Source: Melampsora larici-populina 98AG31
Lineage: Eukaryota > Basidiomycota > Pucciniomycetes > Pucciniales > Melampsoraceae
Reading direction: 5' to 3'
Length of the DNA: 64,000 nucleotides
NCBI RefSeq assembly: GCF_000204055.1
Contig: NW_006768806.1
Coordinates: 387,631 to 451,630, forward strand
This document shows, piece by piece, positions 47,063 to 59,589 of this stretch (position 1 is its first letter; every line of letters begins with the position of its first letter). A program made the position numbers and the translations under genes. A model generated the notes under the pieces. It worked only from the letters and a program-made list of their open reading frames with translations, made no database searches and had not been told where the DNA came from.

Positions 47063-49779
47063 CTACTAGTCACTGGCAGACCAGAAACTAACACAACTTC
47101 AACAGGATTCCAACAGGATTCCAACATGATTTCAAAATGGTTTCAAGATGATTTTGACATAATATCACTGTGGGGGCATTTTCCCATCATACCACCACAA
47201 ATCATATGTCATCATAAATCTGTAGACACCTGCTCCTTTATTCACCGATCAAGGACATATAATCTATTAACCTTTATCATGTAAATTGACTGAGATATTG
47301 AGATTTAAAAAAAACAGATAAAAATATTATTTTGTACTATACTCAAGAGTTGGGTGTTGAATATCTTCAATCTTTATGACTATACATATACATCAAATTT
47401 AATATTCCTTTCCTGGATCACCATTAGCCGGTGCACCCCCTGGTAGTGTTGCCTTCAGCTCACTTTCTGGGGCCAACAATAATGCACGTCAGAGAACTGG
47501 TAATAGCACATCCAGTATGACTGTCCCTGGAAGACTTGCGGCTGAATTGGACAAACAGGAACAGAAATGATGGGAGTCTCTTTGAGCTATGTATCAAAGT
47601 CTTTGGGCCCAAGTCCAATAATGGGAGTGTGCGTTCATGTTATAAGATTGAGAACTTTTGCGAGACATCCCAGTATCTCAAGTCTGATGGAAATCTTGTT
47701 GTGATTTGAAATTTGTAGTAGCTTTCAGCTGGCTGGCCTTTTAGCTTCTAGGTTTGATTTTTGCTTGGATGTTGATAGCTGTGCCTCACATGATACTGTT
47801 GCTTTGTCTCTACTCACTCTTGTCTTGCTTGTTACATTTTTTAAACTTGCCTGTTCTTGCAGGGTTGTAAGATATCAAGTGATTTGAGTGTAAACTTCCG
47901 AGCTTCAAGAGCAATGAAATTGTGTATGAGAAGAATCTAACCAGGTTTGAAATGAAACCGGTTTGAAACTGGGCTGTGAAAAAGTATGAAATTCAAAAAC
48001 TGGGCTTTGTGATTTGGAAACCGGGCGCCAAATAGTGTGATTGTATCTTCAATCTTTATGACTATACATATACATTAAATTTAATGTTCTTTCTGACATA
48101 TGCTTATCTACATTTTTGTCATTGACAGCCTTCCTGTACAAGTCATATTTCTATATGTAATTATTAATTCTACATGAGAAGTCCACTTTTTCCTTGATTT
48201 GTTAATTCTAGGAAGAATATGAAGAAATTGATGGCAGAAACTTTTGGAAATTACTCTTTACATGCATATCAGTCAATTTGAGTATGATTTGTGCCCAGCA
48301 TTTCATCACAACTAGCCAAATTGGCGGCGGGCGCCGCAGTCACAGAAAGTTCCTATCAAAATTCAATTGAAATATCATTCTGCAGGATATTCTGGAGCAT
48401 ATATCACTTGAGGAGGCAAGCTTATTCAGGCTTGATTAGTTGAATTACAGCACAGTCAAATCTATTTCAATCCCATGTTAAGATTGCTTTACAAGCAACA
48501 CAATGCCAGCCTCAGTATAATGATATTCCAAAGTAAGTAGCTACCTTGGTCACACAATCCACCAATGAGGTGTAGTTCACAGGAGTCAAACAACATCCTC
48601 CATGTTCCATTCAATTGGGATGTTGTTGTGTTTGATAGCAGACCCATGTCCACATGAATTGTAAACACTGTTTTATAGCTTTCTATTGCAGAGATCAGAT
48701 ACAAGGCTACCATAATTACCGATCCTTTGGCACAATTGAATTCAGATCTAAAACAAAACTGTAGACCATAGCCAGTGTAAAACCCCACCGCTTCCTTATT
48801 GTGCGGACTCCACCTATTATTCACTGCAAAAACAAAATGTTTTGGGTTTTTTGACTTTCCTAGAGTAGAACCATGGATCTCTTTCAATCAGCATACCAAT
48901 AAGTACTGATAATTGGGTAACTTGTTGTGCAAATTCTGGGTTCATCAAAGGTTTCCAATTGCAGTCATCATATATGACAAAGAAAAGGTGTACTGCTCTA
49001 GCTGTGAATGACTTGATATGGGAAGGGCTTTACACTGTTTGTGTGTGCAGCAAGCAACATCAAAGGGAGGGAAGGCACAGGACATAAAAATACTGCACTG
49101 CTTCTGAGTTCTGGTTATGGTGGAATCAAGTATTGAGAGGCATCATGGGAATTGTGAACAGAGGTGATGACACATGACCTTGGAGCGGAGTGAAAATATC
49201 CTTGCCCCAACCCTAACCCCCTAACAGATTCCATATCAGAGTACATAAAGTTTCATTTTGTTTCCAATTTGGAAAAACTTCACAAGCAGCTCCAAAATTA
49301 AAACACTACTCTGTTGCTTGAAGTTGGTTGAGACAGGTGAGCATATATAACAAACTGTATTTCATTTATCATTGTAGGAGTAGTTGTGAAGTGATCCACA
49401 TTCCAAAATAGTTGTCTATGACAACACAACAATAGTCCAGCTCAAAAATAAGATATTTGTGTGGCTGCTCAGGCCATGAAAATTAGCAAAGTAGGTTTGG
49501 CCCCAAAGAATCAGAGTAATTCAGTTGGGAGTGACAGCTAACACTCTTGATATCAAAATTGGGTGATGTGTGCAGGATGCTCAAACATTACATAAGCAAT
49601 AACAAGCAACAAAACGCTGGAGAAACCCTAGAAAGGGATTTATGTTTCAAGAAAGCTGAACCTAGAGTAATTTAAATCTTAGGTGAAATTGAAGTTCTAA
49701 ATGGTTTCGAAGCATTCGAAAAGGACATCCTAATTTTCAAAGCAGCTAACAAATAAACTTTATTGACAATCATTAAAGT
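47063..49779. other. Gene-poor region
   Basis: Contains two ~50-bp direct repeats around ctttatgactatacatatac (about 47370 and 48050), a short plus-strand coding-like scrap (about 47420-47570, GSVAFSSLSGANNNARQ) without start or partner, and a 132-aa minus-strand frame (48489-48887) with no recognisable motif. The GC-rich palindromic motif at 48311-48339 is the inverted partner of 33800-33827. Confidence 0.45.
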
Positions 49780-49789
49780 GGGATGCTCA

Positions 49790-50170
49790 TCCTTTGTTGT
49801 TGTGGTAGAAGATCTGACTTGAGAAAGATGAAATTCTAATAAAGAACCCGGTTGAAACCATTTTGAACTTGAACAACTTTCTAAAATCAGATCAATCAAA
49901 TTATGTGGAAAAATTGTCTGAGAAATATGATGACTTGAATCATTTAAAGAGCTTCTTCTAGCATGAAAGCAAGTTTCAAAAGTAAGATCCTTGTCTTTTG
50001 TTGTGGTAGTATAAGATCTGATTTGAGATAGATGAAAATCTAATATACTACTTGATTGAAACCATCTTGAACTTGAACTACTTTCTGAAATCAGATTAAT
50101 CAAATTAGATGGAAAGATTCTTTGAAAAATATAATGACTTAAATCATTTATTCAGCGTCTTCTAGAATAA
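49790..50170. repeat. Diverged tandem duplication, period about 204 bp
   Basis: Two copies share ttgttgtggtag, gatctga.ttgaga.agatga, and a block around tgaacttgaac.actttct.aaatcag; the second starts about 204 bp after the first. Differences are spread evenly, so the duplication is old. Confidence 0.8.
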
Positions 50171-50660
50171 AGTCAAGTTTCTAAGAATTTAGATCTTTCT
50201 TGTATAGCAGCTATCAAACTTGAAACTGTTGATAAATCAGGTTTCAAAGATTAATCGGTCTTTTTTATTTTTCATGATTGATTGACTTTCAATTCTGATT
50301 GATTTGGTGCTTGGGTCAGGTACACAATTGGCTGATTGGATTGCTTGTCATGATGATAAGTAATCGACTTGTTATTGTTTGTTCTCATTGATTAATGTTT
50401 TTGTTTTTGATATGGATAGTAATTTGATGAATGAGGTTTATGGTGTTGAAACTTGGAAGTGATTGTCTGGATTAATTTTGATCATTTTGAATTTGTTTAT
50501 CAAGAGCGACTTCAGCTTTTGTGGCTTGGTGGTAGTATAACCACAATGATCAACTTACAGTCCCTGAATCAGCCCATGTCTTTGTCTCTTAATCACTTTG
50601 AATTCCATGCGTTTGAAGTTGAAATGGATGGCAAGTGCTGAGATATCTAAGTTATCCCTA

Positions 50661-50903
50661 TCATAGAGATAGAGATGGTAAGCTCGAGTCAAATTCAAGA
50701 AAAAGCGACGTTCTTACTGACAAACCGTGCACTGTATCTTCAAGGATTGTTAATTTCCTGATCCCATCGTTGACACCCAATTTTAACAGTGGATACAGCT
50801 GGAAAACTGTTATCATCCGTGCTTCCAGTGACGCCTTGTCGAGAGTTAGCCCTCTTTGGAAACAAAGCCTTCGAAGCAATAGCAATTGCATTGTGATCTT
50901 CAT
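50661..50903 (-). CDS. Possible exon or gene fragment, unassigned
   Basis: An 80-aa frame with protein-like composition (RGLTLDKASLEARMITVFQL, then LGVNDGIRKLTILEDTVHGL). No start context, flanking exons or recognisable family. It could be an exon relic close to the methyltransferase pseudogene. Confidence 0.25.
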   Translation of the reverse strand: MKITMQLLLLRRLCFQRGLTLDKASLEARMITVFQLYPLLKLGVNDGIRKLTILEDTVHGLSVRTSLFLEFDSSLPSLSL

Positions 50904-51102
50904 CTTTTTCGTCGATTATTAGACACAGAGGTGAGAAAATTGAGTGAGTGAAAGGCTTTCTTGCAGTTCGTGAAAGAGGTGAGCAAGCCCAATAATCAGA
51001 ATCTTATTGAAGAGTGAATTGCATGAGATTTGAGGACCCACCGTCTTTGTCATGGTAAGATGAGCAACCTATGTCATTGAATGACATCAGTTTGCCCATT
51101 TT

Positions 51103-51935
51103 TCAAGTCTTTTGGACGACAAAGTCTAAATGATGAGGGCTGGCAGGTCGTAGTGTGACATCAGGTTCTGCCGTGTACCTGTATCAAAAGGGCTGATGAA
51201 TTAACTTCACATAAAAATTCCCAGACACGCTGAGTACGTACCGAATGAAAGCTGAGAAGAACTTCATTGGCGCTAAAATGAAAGCCAAGGGTGCATCGGT
51301 GTGCACATCATAGGGGATTTCACCCGGATACATTATCTGAAACAGCAGCATGGTCATTGATAGAGAGAAGAACCACAAGTAAGAAAGTTTCATTATACGT
51401 TATCCAATTCTGAAGCCAATCAAAAACAGCATTCCATATCAAAGCTTACCACCAATGCCCCTCCCGTGTTGAGAGATTGTTTGAGATGCTTGAGCACTGT
51501 CGGCCATTTGTGGGGTTTGATCCATATAAGAACATGTCTTCCATGAATAAGATCGAATTTTTGATTCCAATGACTCGGAAATGGCTTGCATAAGTCGTGA
51601 ACCTCTAGGGTGAGTCCAAATTGCTTCCCTACCTCAACACTTGGAATCATACAGTTGCTAATATCTACTCCATACAACTCCACATCTTAAGCGATGATAC
51701 CAGACTGCCGCAATGCGAGAAGCCACTGAGCATTGCCAGTACCGAGATCAAGTATGGCGGAGATGTTCTCCATGTGAACCAAGAATGGAACTGGGATGTA
51801 GCCACCCACAGCTTCAAGAAGTACCTTGTGCTGATCATTCAGCCGTCACAATTGTGCAGAGTTTCAGTCAAGGAGATATTGTGCTTGATCATCAAGTAGC
51901 TTTTCATTGGCGATCAGGAGGCCCATGATAGACAT
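51103..51935 (-). pseudogene. Class I SAM-dependent methyltransferase, three in-frame stops
   Basis: The frame from ATG 51935 carries TGA (51864-51866), TGA (51846-51848) and TAA (51687-51689) yet stays colinear with the fold: RLNDQHKVLLEAVGGYIPVP, motif I LDLGTGNAQWLL, ELYGVDISNCMIPS (acidic end of strand 2), LEVHDLCKPFPSHWN and FDLIHGRHVLIW, then LKQSLNTGGALV. Downstream exons (about 51344-51245 and 51175-51103) join in frame and end LDFVVQKT-stop. The family methylates small molecules in many fungal secondary pathways; the substrate cannot be told. Three stops make a functional product very unlikely. Confidence 0.82.
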
Positions 51936-53757
51936 GATTCAATTTGAGGAGGGGAATGTTAAAAGTTGCTACATTGTTCAGACAGGTGAATTATTGAGTG
52001 ATAAAGTAATTGAGTCGTTGACAGGAAGAGACGAGGGAAGATAAGTAAAGGCTGTTGCCAGTGAAAAAAATGAGCACACACGCAGACACACATAATTTGA
52101 GGCAGTGTTCTGAGCTTCAAGATGGCGAGGCGAGATATGGAAAGCGGTACGAAATGAATGATGTCATGTTTGGAGTGGAGAAAAGAGCGGTCATAAACAT
52201 AATATGGTTAAGGCTCGACGTAAAGACTTTGTTCTCTGACATACGAAATCTTACTGGCGGTCATAGATGGTAAAGTTGATCTACAAACGGAGCCAGGGGA
52301 AGGTTCATTCGGTGAAAGGTGGGTAGGTACAGTAGACCGCCTACTGGGATATGAGATGCGAAGGAGAATTCGAGTTGAGTATTGGGTTGTGCAAAGAAAA
52401 ATGGAAGTTCAATCAATGCAGCAAATCGGATCGAGCTTGGCCAAGTGACCACCAAAGCATGCCTTATATTGACAAATACACGCCCATCCTTGCGAAAGGA
52501 CGCATGGACCGGATTGTAAGGGGGTTTGCTGAGACAGAAGCCGATCCCAACAGAATCAAATGACAGCTCAATGAAAAAGTGCGAAAAAAGTTGATAGGTT
52601 GCTATGAGTTTTGTGAGTTGAAGTTGAACTTCATTTGATCTAGAGTTTGCCCGCTTTTGGGTAAAGCTCCAAGACTGAGTGTCTCAAAGCTATAATCAAA
52701 TATGTCAAGACTGAAGTCAGAGTCAAGTTTAAGACTGAAGATATATAAATGAGACCTATTGATGCCTTCTTCCAATCGATACCTTTTAGTCCGGTGTATG
52801 CCTTTTTTCAATTTGTACACTTGAATCCGACTTAATCTCCTTCTTAACTTTAAATTCAATTCAATTTGAAGGTGGTGACTGGTGTTCCATCAGGTGGGTG
52901 AAGAAGTTGTCATACTGTAATCAGGAGGTGATGAAGGATCACTGTCTGAGATCTGAGCAGAAAGAGACAAACAATGAGGGTTTAGTAACGTCATGATCAA
53001 TGAAGTTGAAGCAGAGCTGTACCTTCTTACCGGATGATGTGAGTCGCCAACCACGTGTAATATCTCACGTTTCTATCAGTGTCGATGAACCTACCAAAGG
53101 CGAAATTTCTGTTTGTATGAAAGCAATAAGCAAATCGAACATAATTATCGCAAGCCCAAAACTTCGGCTGACGAAAACTTGGATTTATTCAGCTGAAAAG
53201 TAGACAATTTGTGGATTTTGTCTGGATTGCTGGTTCGCCTTTAACTTGAATGATGAATGATAAAGCTATATATTCATGTACTCTTCATATTGTTGTTTTT
53301 TGAAATTGCTGTTGAGAAATGAGCTCCTAGTCGATTCGGATTTGTTTGATGTTTTTCAATTTGAAGTGAGTTTGGTTGATAAGTGTTGATCCAACAGTTG
53401 GATTTGCATGTAAGTTTGTTTTGATAATTTCAGCATTCAGTGAACTGTTCTGATCGTTTCTGTCTGATCAACATTATCTTTGAAGGTAATTTGAAGTTGA
53501 AGTTGATTTTGGGTTGTTGTCTTCATTAGTTCAAACTACAAGTACTTCCATCTGATGAATCTTGAATTGAAATGATAGTTCTATCTATTGACTGTTTGTG
53601 TTTGATTACATCTAACAAATCTGATGATAATATTAATGATTTCATTTTGAAGTTTGTCCTTATTGTTTTCCTTCATTCCTTCCTCTTTTGCTAGTTTGTG
53701 GATTCTAGACTACAAGCTTGAATTGGGTCTGTATGGAAACACTACTGATATGAGTAA
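51936..53757. other. No gene seen
   Basis: AT-rich with short frames only. Sequence at about 53150-53270 (cttcggctgacgaaaac ... ggttcgcctttaacttgaatgat) resembles 55340-55470, so a dispersed repeat flanks the dynactin pseudogene on both sides. Confidence 0.5.
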
Positions 53758-55170
53758 TCAAAACCAAGGATGGAGGATAACCAAGTCATTTAAGTTGTTG
53801 CCTACTTTGGATGCAATCACCACTATTTTGGTCACAAAGGTCGTCAAACTTTTGCTGATGTTATTCGTGGTCTTGATCACGGAAGACGTGAGCTCGGCTT
53901 TAGCAGCTAGCCTGGTGAAAAAAACAACAGAGTCGTGATCAGCTTTGAAGTAAGCAGGTAACGGATTCGGCTGAGAGCATTGCAAATGAATTAAACATGT
54001 GTTTCAGTGATCGATTCATTTTAAGACAAAGGGTTTTGAACAATATACCTTCATGATGGTACATGGTAGCACTGCTCGTGTAGATTCCAGCTTTCGAAGT
54101 TCCAAATCAATGGCTTTCACTTGTCCTTTGATACTCGAGCTCTGTAATTTCCTATTCAATTTCAACATTGCTTGTGTATGATTGGCCAGTGTTTGCAATT
54201 CATCATATTGAATTTGCTGACACTCACGCAAAGCTTCCGAATATCTGAGTAACAGCACAGCATTGTCAAAATGGAGCAAAAGAGTGTTTCGTTTACTGCA
54301 GCAACTAATACTGACGTCGGTAAGCTCAGGACCAATTCACGGAATCACAGAATCGTGTCTTCGTGATCGGCTACAGATTCTTCCAGTGACTCGTTTTGGT
54401 TCCTTTGCTCGCGGAGCTGCAAATCTTCGAAATCTGGCCTGAGTCAGAATAACAAAGAATTCAAAGATCGAGAAGCTTGATATGATGGATTGCCACAAAA
54501 GAATGTGAATTTCTTCTTGTGTTTCTTGTTTTGTTTTGACATGATCCTCCAGCTCGTCTGCTAGCTGCTTCAGAGCTTCTAAATCTTTGATGATCGTTTT
54601 CATATCGTCGGTTTTCTGATTGCCAAATTGATGTGTCAGGACCTTGGAAGAGAAAACTTTGCGACCAGATCACGTACTTCATTGAGAGTCAAGATTTGTT
54701 CAGTCAGTTCAAGCATGTCTTCAGCAACCATGGAGCCGTCCAGTTGTTGCTTCAGTTCTTCAATCTGTGCTTCAGCGATCGAGAGCTTGTTCATGAGGAC
54801 ATCATATTCGCCTATCACACCATCCCCGGGGAGTTAGAGTTACATAAAATACACCAAAAAGCCCATGAACCTGTAGTCGAGCAAAACGGTTTACCTTTGA
54901 GCTCAGCGGACAGATCAATTTCTTGCTCAAAATCGGAGATCTTCTTACAACTTGTCAAGTCAGCTTTGTGAAATAAATCACGCATCCTATTCTATATTTA
55001 TGGTCAAATCGGTTGGCTATGATCAACCACAACTCGAGAAGCTATTGAGTAATTAACTTATGAACTGACCAAACTATTCTTTCAAGCGATCATTCTGCTT
55101 GTCTAGTTGAATCATCTTGAGGGTAGATGTCTGATCAGGATTGTTTGGTCTTTGATGACACTCAAATCTG
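53758..55170 (-). pseudogene. Dynactin p150-Glued-like coiled-coil fragment, broken
   Basis: Minus-strand pieces in the order of fungal dynactin large subunits: KMIQLDKQNDRLKE (about 55115-55070), FEQEIDLSAELKG (about 54930), a coiled coil with IEELKQQLDGSMVAEDMLEL (54760-54700) and LNEVRDLVAKF, KDLEALKQLADELEDHV (54600-54550), NESLEESVADHEDTIL followed by in-frame TGA (54345-54347) and FRELV, KGQVKAIDLELRKLE (about 54130-54090), and DHDSVVFFTRLAAKAELTSS (53950-53885). Normally this subunit links dynein to cargo and microtubules. The N-terminal CAP-Gly domain is absent, at least one frame is stopped and some junctions cannot be spliced cleanly, so this is a partial dead copy. Confidence 0.72.
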
Positions 55171-56110
55171 GGAAGGTGGTTGCTAAAACTGGGGACACAT
55201 CCAGATCATTAATCAGGATCATTAATCAGGATATAATGTTATCAAAGGAGGTTACGTTTGAAAGAATAGACTAACCTGAGTTATGAAAATAAAAGTGTTA
55301 CATATTAATTACGTCGCAGAAAGAGTGATTTGGGGTTGGAAAGTTATTCTCCCGAGGGCGAAACTTCGGCAGGCCAAAACTCGCAGTTGTCCAGCTGGAA
55401 AGTGGAGGTTTTTTCCAGTTTTGTTCGAATTGATGGTTCGCCATTAATATGAATGATTAATATGAATGATTTGCCTCAAGGTCAAAGAACTCCAGAAAAA
55501 CAGGAGAGGTCAGAAAATTTGAAAAAACAATGGTCCAATCCACATGTGTTGTCCCCTCATTCTGCATATTTTTGTATATTTTTGCCTTTGGTTTTGAAGA
55601 TCTCCCAAATCAAAATGCTCACAGGGGAGATCAGTTCAGAAACTCAAATTTGGTCCAAAACTACACCACGGGGCGACTTTGAACTGGGACCACGTGAAAT
55701 GTAAGTTGGGTATGACCACCCCAAGTGGTTGTGTAGAACAGGTGGCAGCAGTGTGACCGCGGCTACGTGGCCCTCATCCAAGCTTGTCACCCGTTCTACA
55801 CGTGAGCTCGCTGGTGAGGTCACCCGTTCTACACGCATGTTACGCTACTGTGATGTACCAGCCTATTAGCGGATGAGCTGATGCGTGTGAGTGGGACCTA
55901 TCAGCCAGGTGCTCAGCACCTGAATCAGCTTGGATGACTCAAATTCTCGAGAACACAAGACAAGGAAATTTGTACTTGTACATTTTTTTTGGGATTTTTA
56001 TTTTTATTTTTTATTTTTCTGAGGGACAGTGACGTCACCGGTTTTTACTTCTCTAAAATCCACTGACCACCATCGTTCTTCTTATAAGTTGTTCCGCACG
56101 CAAGTTTGCA
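55171..56110. other. No gene seen; short repeats
   Basis: Includes two close copies of gtcacccgttctacacg (about 55786 and 55818) and the second copy of the dispersed repeat noted at 53.2 kb. An AT-rich tract near 55986-56020 precedes the small gene at 56111. Confidence 0.45.
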
Positions 56111-56661
56111 ATGCACTCCTACTTCACCACTTCGATCGATCACAAGCAGTCTCACTCTCACATCTCTCGCATCTTCAATAGCAAGATTCAACAACTGCAT
56201 CACATGAATGTAATAGATTGCAAGGACAAATTGGATAACATCATGGTAAGTTTGTCTGTCCTTCACATCAATCTTTTCTGATCAATTGTCTTAATCGATC
56301 CCATCATATTCATCAATGCCCTTTATTGTTCTTTAACAATATCAATCTACTTTCACCATTGTAGGTTTATCTCTCTTTCTCTTCTTCAAAGACTCATAAA
56401 AGAATCACACTTCATCATACTACTTCAAAGCCAATTCTTCTGAAGTTCAATAAACAATTACTCAATGAACTAATCAATCTTTATCATTCTTCTCCAATTC
56501 TATTATGTAGATCAGGAGAATCAGTAAAATCAGCTATAGTAAAACAAATAATAATCATTCAACAAAACGGATACACTCAAGACGAGCTCCTTTCTTTCAA
56601 AGTAACAATCTACAAAAACTTAATATTTCAAGTGCAACTTTCCTGTTCTCAAACATCTTAA
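56111..56661 (+). CDS. Small two-exon hypothetical protein, 143 aa
   Basis: Exon 1 56111-56245 (MHSYFTTSIDHKQSHSHISR) ends ATG|GTAAGT; exon 2 56365-56661 follows a ccattgtag acceptor and is open for 99 codons to TAA. The frame is in phase 0. The product is basic and Ser/His/Ile-rich, with PILLKFNKQLLNELINLYHS and SGESVKSAIVKQIIII; an Alba-like alpha/beta pattern is conceivable but not demonstrated. The opposite strand of exon 1 is also open (56266-56045), so strand assignment is not certain. Confidence 0.45.
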
Positions 56662-57083
56662 CTTCATGATTCAAATTTGCTTATCTCTTGTAACTGCTTT
56701 TTATCGAACTCTTGCTTTTAATCCTACTCTCGCTTGTCCATAGATCAGATTGCTCAATCACTGGCTCAATCACCTGTCCATATTAGACAAGTGATATATA
56801 CATCTATTTGGCTTCATGTCTCAAAATCAGTCATATTCACATCATCATTCCCTTTGATACAAAGATCCCCATCACCTTCTGATCAATTTTATTTGATATA
56901 AATCTTTCTCTCTCTATTTTTCAACTGTGCTCTTCCAATTTTATCTTTCCTATTTGCTTGATATATGTATGTAGTATTTGAGAGTTTCTGCTAATGCAAA
57001 AAGTGGATGACTTTATTTATGCACAATTCTGGCAGCAAAAACAACAGCCAAGCCTGATTTGAGTGGGTTGGCTATTAATACCA

Positions 57084-57200
57084 AACAAGGTGGAATGAGC
57101 ACTGAGAGGAATCACTCATCTGGCCATTGATTGATCAGGCTTACACTGTTGTTATGTCAGATAGCTCACCTTGTCACTGTGTGAGTCATTCCACCTTGTT
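57084..57200. repeat. 117-bp hairpin with 15-bp perfect arms
   Basis: AACAAGGTGGAATGA (57084-57098) is the exact reverse complement of 57186-57200. The size suggests a small MITE or solo foldback; no clear target duplication was found. Confidence 0.6.
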
Positions 57201-58437
57201 GTGATGTGAGATGCTCACCTTGTTATGATACGGATCACATTGGGTGGAGCTCACGCTGGCTGGCATGTGTAGCTCACATCGGGTATGGCAATGTAGACAG
57301 CGTGTGGTGTATTAATTCATGTGAGCGTCATGTGCCACCCGCCCTGTGGTGTAGCCAATTGCTCAAATACTTGCAATTTATGAAAGCCACATAATGGGTC
57401 TACAAAGTTTATTAAGGTGCTGAAGCCATTGTAGTAATGCTTTCTATGCTTATATAGGGTTCCTACTGTGTACAGATCTTGATATATATCACCCATTATT
57501 TGAGACACACAACTGCTTTGTGCATCCACAGTGTAACAACACAATGTGGCATTCAGAATGTCAAGACACTACATGTGTTGGAGCAAAATCGATGATGTTA
57601 TTGGCCTTGGAAGGTCACTGTCTTGACCCAAGCCAGATTTGGACCAAGCTGGATCATCATCTTGGGTAGAGCAGTGTATACAATGTATATTTGGTTGGAG
57701 CATCTTATACTATTGTTGTTTCTTTGGCCATACCTAGACATTGACACAACAAGTATCCAGCTGATATCCATCAGTTTTGCACTTGCATACAGTGGTAGAC
57801 TTTTATTGGCAGGAAGACTACCTGATATTGTCAATTTTTGTTACATATCACTCTCAATGCCCTCTCCATGGGCTTGAGCAGTCACATAGGATGTTGCATT
57901 GCTGAAAGACTCATGTGTGCATCTCTTAACTTCAAATATAATACACAATGATTCAGTTCTCTACCGTTTGGATGTGTGGGTCCACGTTTTCAAATGGGGA
58001 TGAACAAGAAATTGCAGGAGCACTCATACTCAGCTTCACTTGTAAATCCATCATTCCTTTTATGTTTGAAATTTGATTGAAAGGAGATAACTCTATCTTC
58101 TCTGTGGCAGTTTGCATTCTATTGGTGAACTAACCACCTTTGTTCTACTTTTCTTTTGACTCTTATGCAACAAACTAATTGCAGGTATATTTGGTGTCAT
58201 TGGTCTAGGAATTGTGATTATTCCTCAGGTTCAAATTCAACTGCCCTCATACACCCAATGTCAAACTTGTCTAATGTATCTCTTTGAGCTCATAGGAAGA
58301 GTTGGTGACTGCTACCAGCAAAGAGTTAAGTGTCACAATGTCCAGAACATCCATTGTGCACCATTTTTAGCCTTTCCTGAGGAAGTTCACAGGATGTAGA
58401 AGATAGAGTTTCACTCAGTCATCTGACAATTCATCTC
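57201..58437. other. No gene seen
   Basis: Short frames on both strands (57206-57394, 57317-57544, 57598-57877) without motifs. No RNA gene or repeat array was recognised. Confidence 0.5.
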
Positions 58438-58439
58438 TA

Positions 58440-58615
58440 CAGTCAAACCCGCGCAAACACATAATTTGGGTGGAAGACTTTTGCTATGCATTTTGGCGGG
58501 TTATGCATTTCTGTTGTCAAATTTGGCAGTAAAACATATCAAGATTCAAGATTTTTTCTATGCATTATCACGGGTTATGCAGCTGCACGGGTATGCATTC
58601 GCGCAGGTTTGACTG
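58440..58615. mobile_element. Tc1/mariner-type MITE, 176 bp, TA target duplication
   Basis: Starts CAGTCAAACCCGCGCAAA and ends in the near-exact reverse complement (CGCGCAGGTTTGACTG), with TA on both sides (58438-58439, 58616-58617). Two internal copies of a cgggttatgca motif. No coding capacity; it would need a transposase in trans. The termini differ from the element at 10233-20682 beyond the first four bases. Confidence 0.85.
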
Positions 58616-58617
58616 TA

Positions 58618-59589
58618 TTGTGTTGCACATTGCAGTCAATTGTGTTGAGATATACTTGGTATGGTGTTTCAGAAGTCATGACAAGCAGATTAAAGACATT
58701 AAGATACTTAAACTCAAATCACAAGTTTATTAAATATCAAATTACAAAACCCAACTTTCTCTTTGACTTGCACCATTATTCCTGGGACATGTACACTTCT
58801 CTTTTCCTCATCTGTCTATCTATGGTACAGGAAAAGAGTAATTTCTCCCACAGTCTTCATTCTAGTCAATCCACTCCAATTTAATCTTTTGTTTATTCTC
58901 AAGTTTTACAATTACTAATTGATTCTGCTAAATTTGTTATTTCTCATTTTATTCCATTACATTTCAACTGGTATCTTGTCAACACAGTATCAAGCTGAGA
59001 CCTATGTATCAATTCTTTTCCCTTATATCATATATCTTGACTTAAACCTTCTAGGTCAAAATACATCCATCAATAATCTTAGCTATTTCTTCCCTTTCTG
59101 TTCTTTTATATTCTTCATGATTTTATACTTCTATTTTCATATCTGTAGGTCAGTTAGTCAAGTAGTCTTTGTATATGTATTAGGGGGGTTCAAGTTGAAG
59201 GTTTTTGTGCGTTATTATGCTATTGCCCATTGTTGTAAAATATGCTTAACTTTTTTATAGCAGGACACCTGGAAAGGTGTCCCAAATTGTAAATACATTA
59301 GTTTTACAAAAAACAATCAAAAAGAACTTGCCTGATTTTTTAAAAAAATATGTAAAAAAATCCAAACTCAAAACACCCTAATGTGTCCTTTCTTTGTAGC
59401 CTATGCTACCCTTCCTGATTTTGTGTCTGCAAAGCTTGTACTTATAAATCCATCAATAGAATTCCTTCATTCTTGATCATCATATCATCCTCTTGTTGAA
59501 ATACTGAACATGATTCTCTACTCAAACCAACAGGAAATCTCAGATGAAAGTTGATAGTGACAGCAAAATCTAATTTGGAAATGTTGTTA
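58618..59589. other. AT-rich, no gene seen
   Basis: A 113-aa hydrophobic plus-strand frame (58919-59260) probably reflects T-rich composition. It lies next to the nad4-like insertion, so further mitochondrial sequence is possible but I could not identify any. Confidence 0.4.

Noticed and set aside
48489..48887. 132-aa minus-strand ORF as a gene
   Set aside because: No family resemblance, no exons around it and a gene-poor repeat-rich setting.
58919..59260. Hydrophobic membrane protein
   Set aside because: T-rich DNA produces Phe/Leu/Ile-rich frames by composition alone; no start context or partner.
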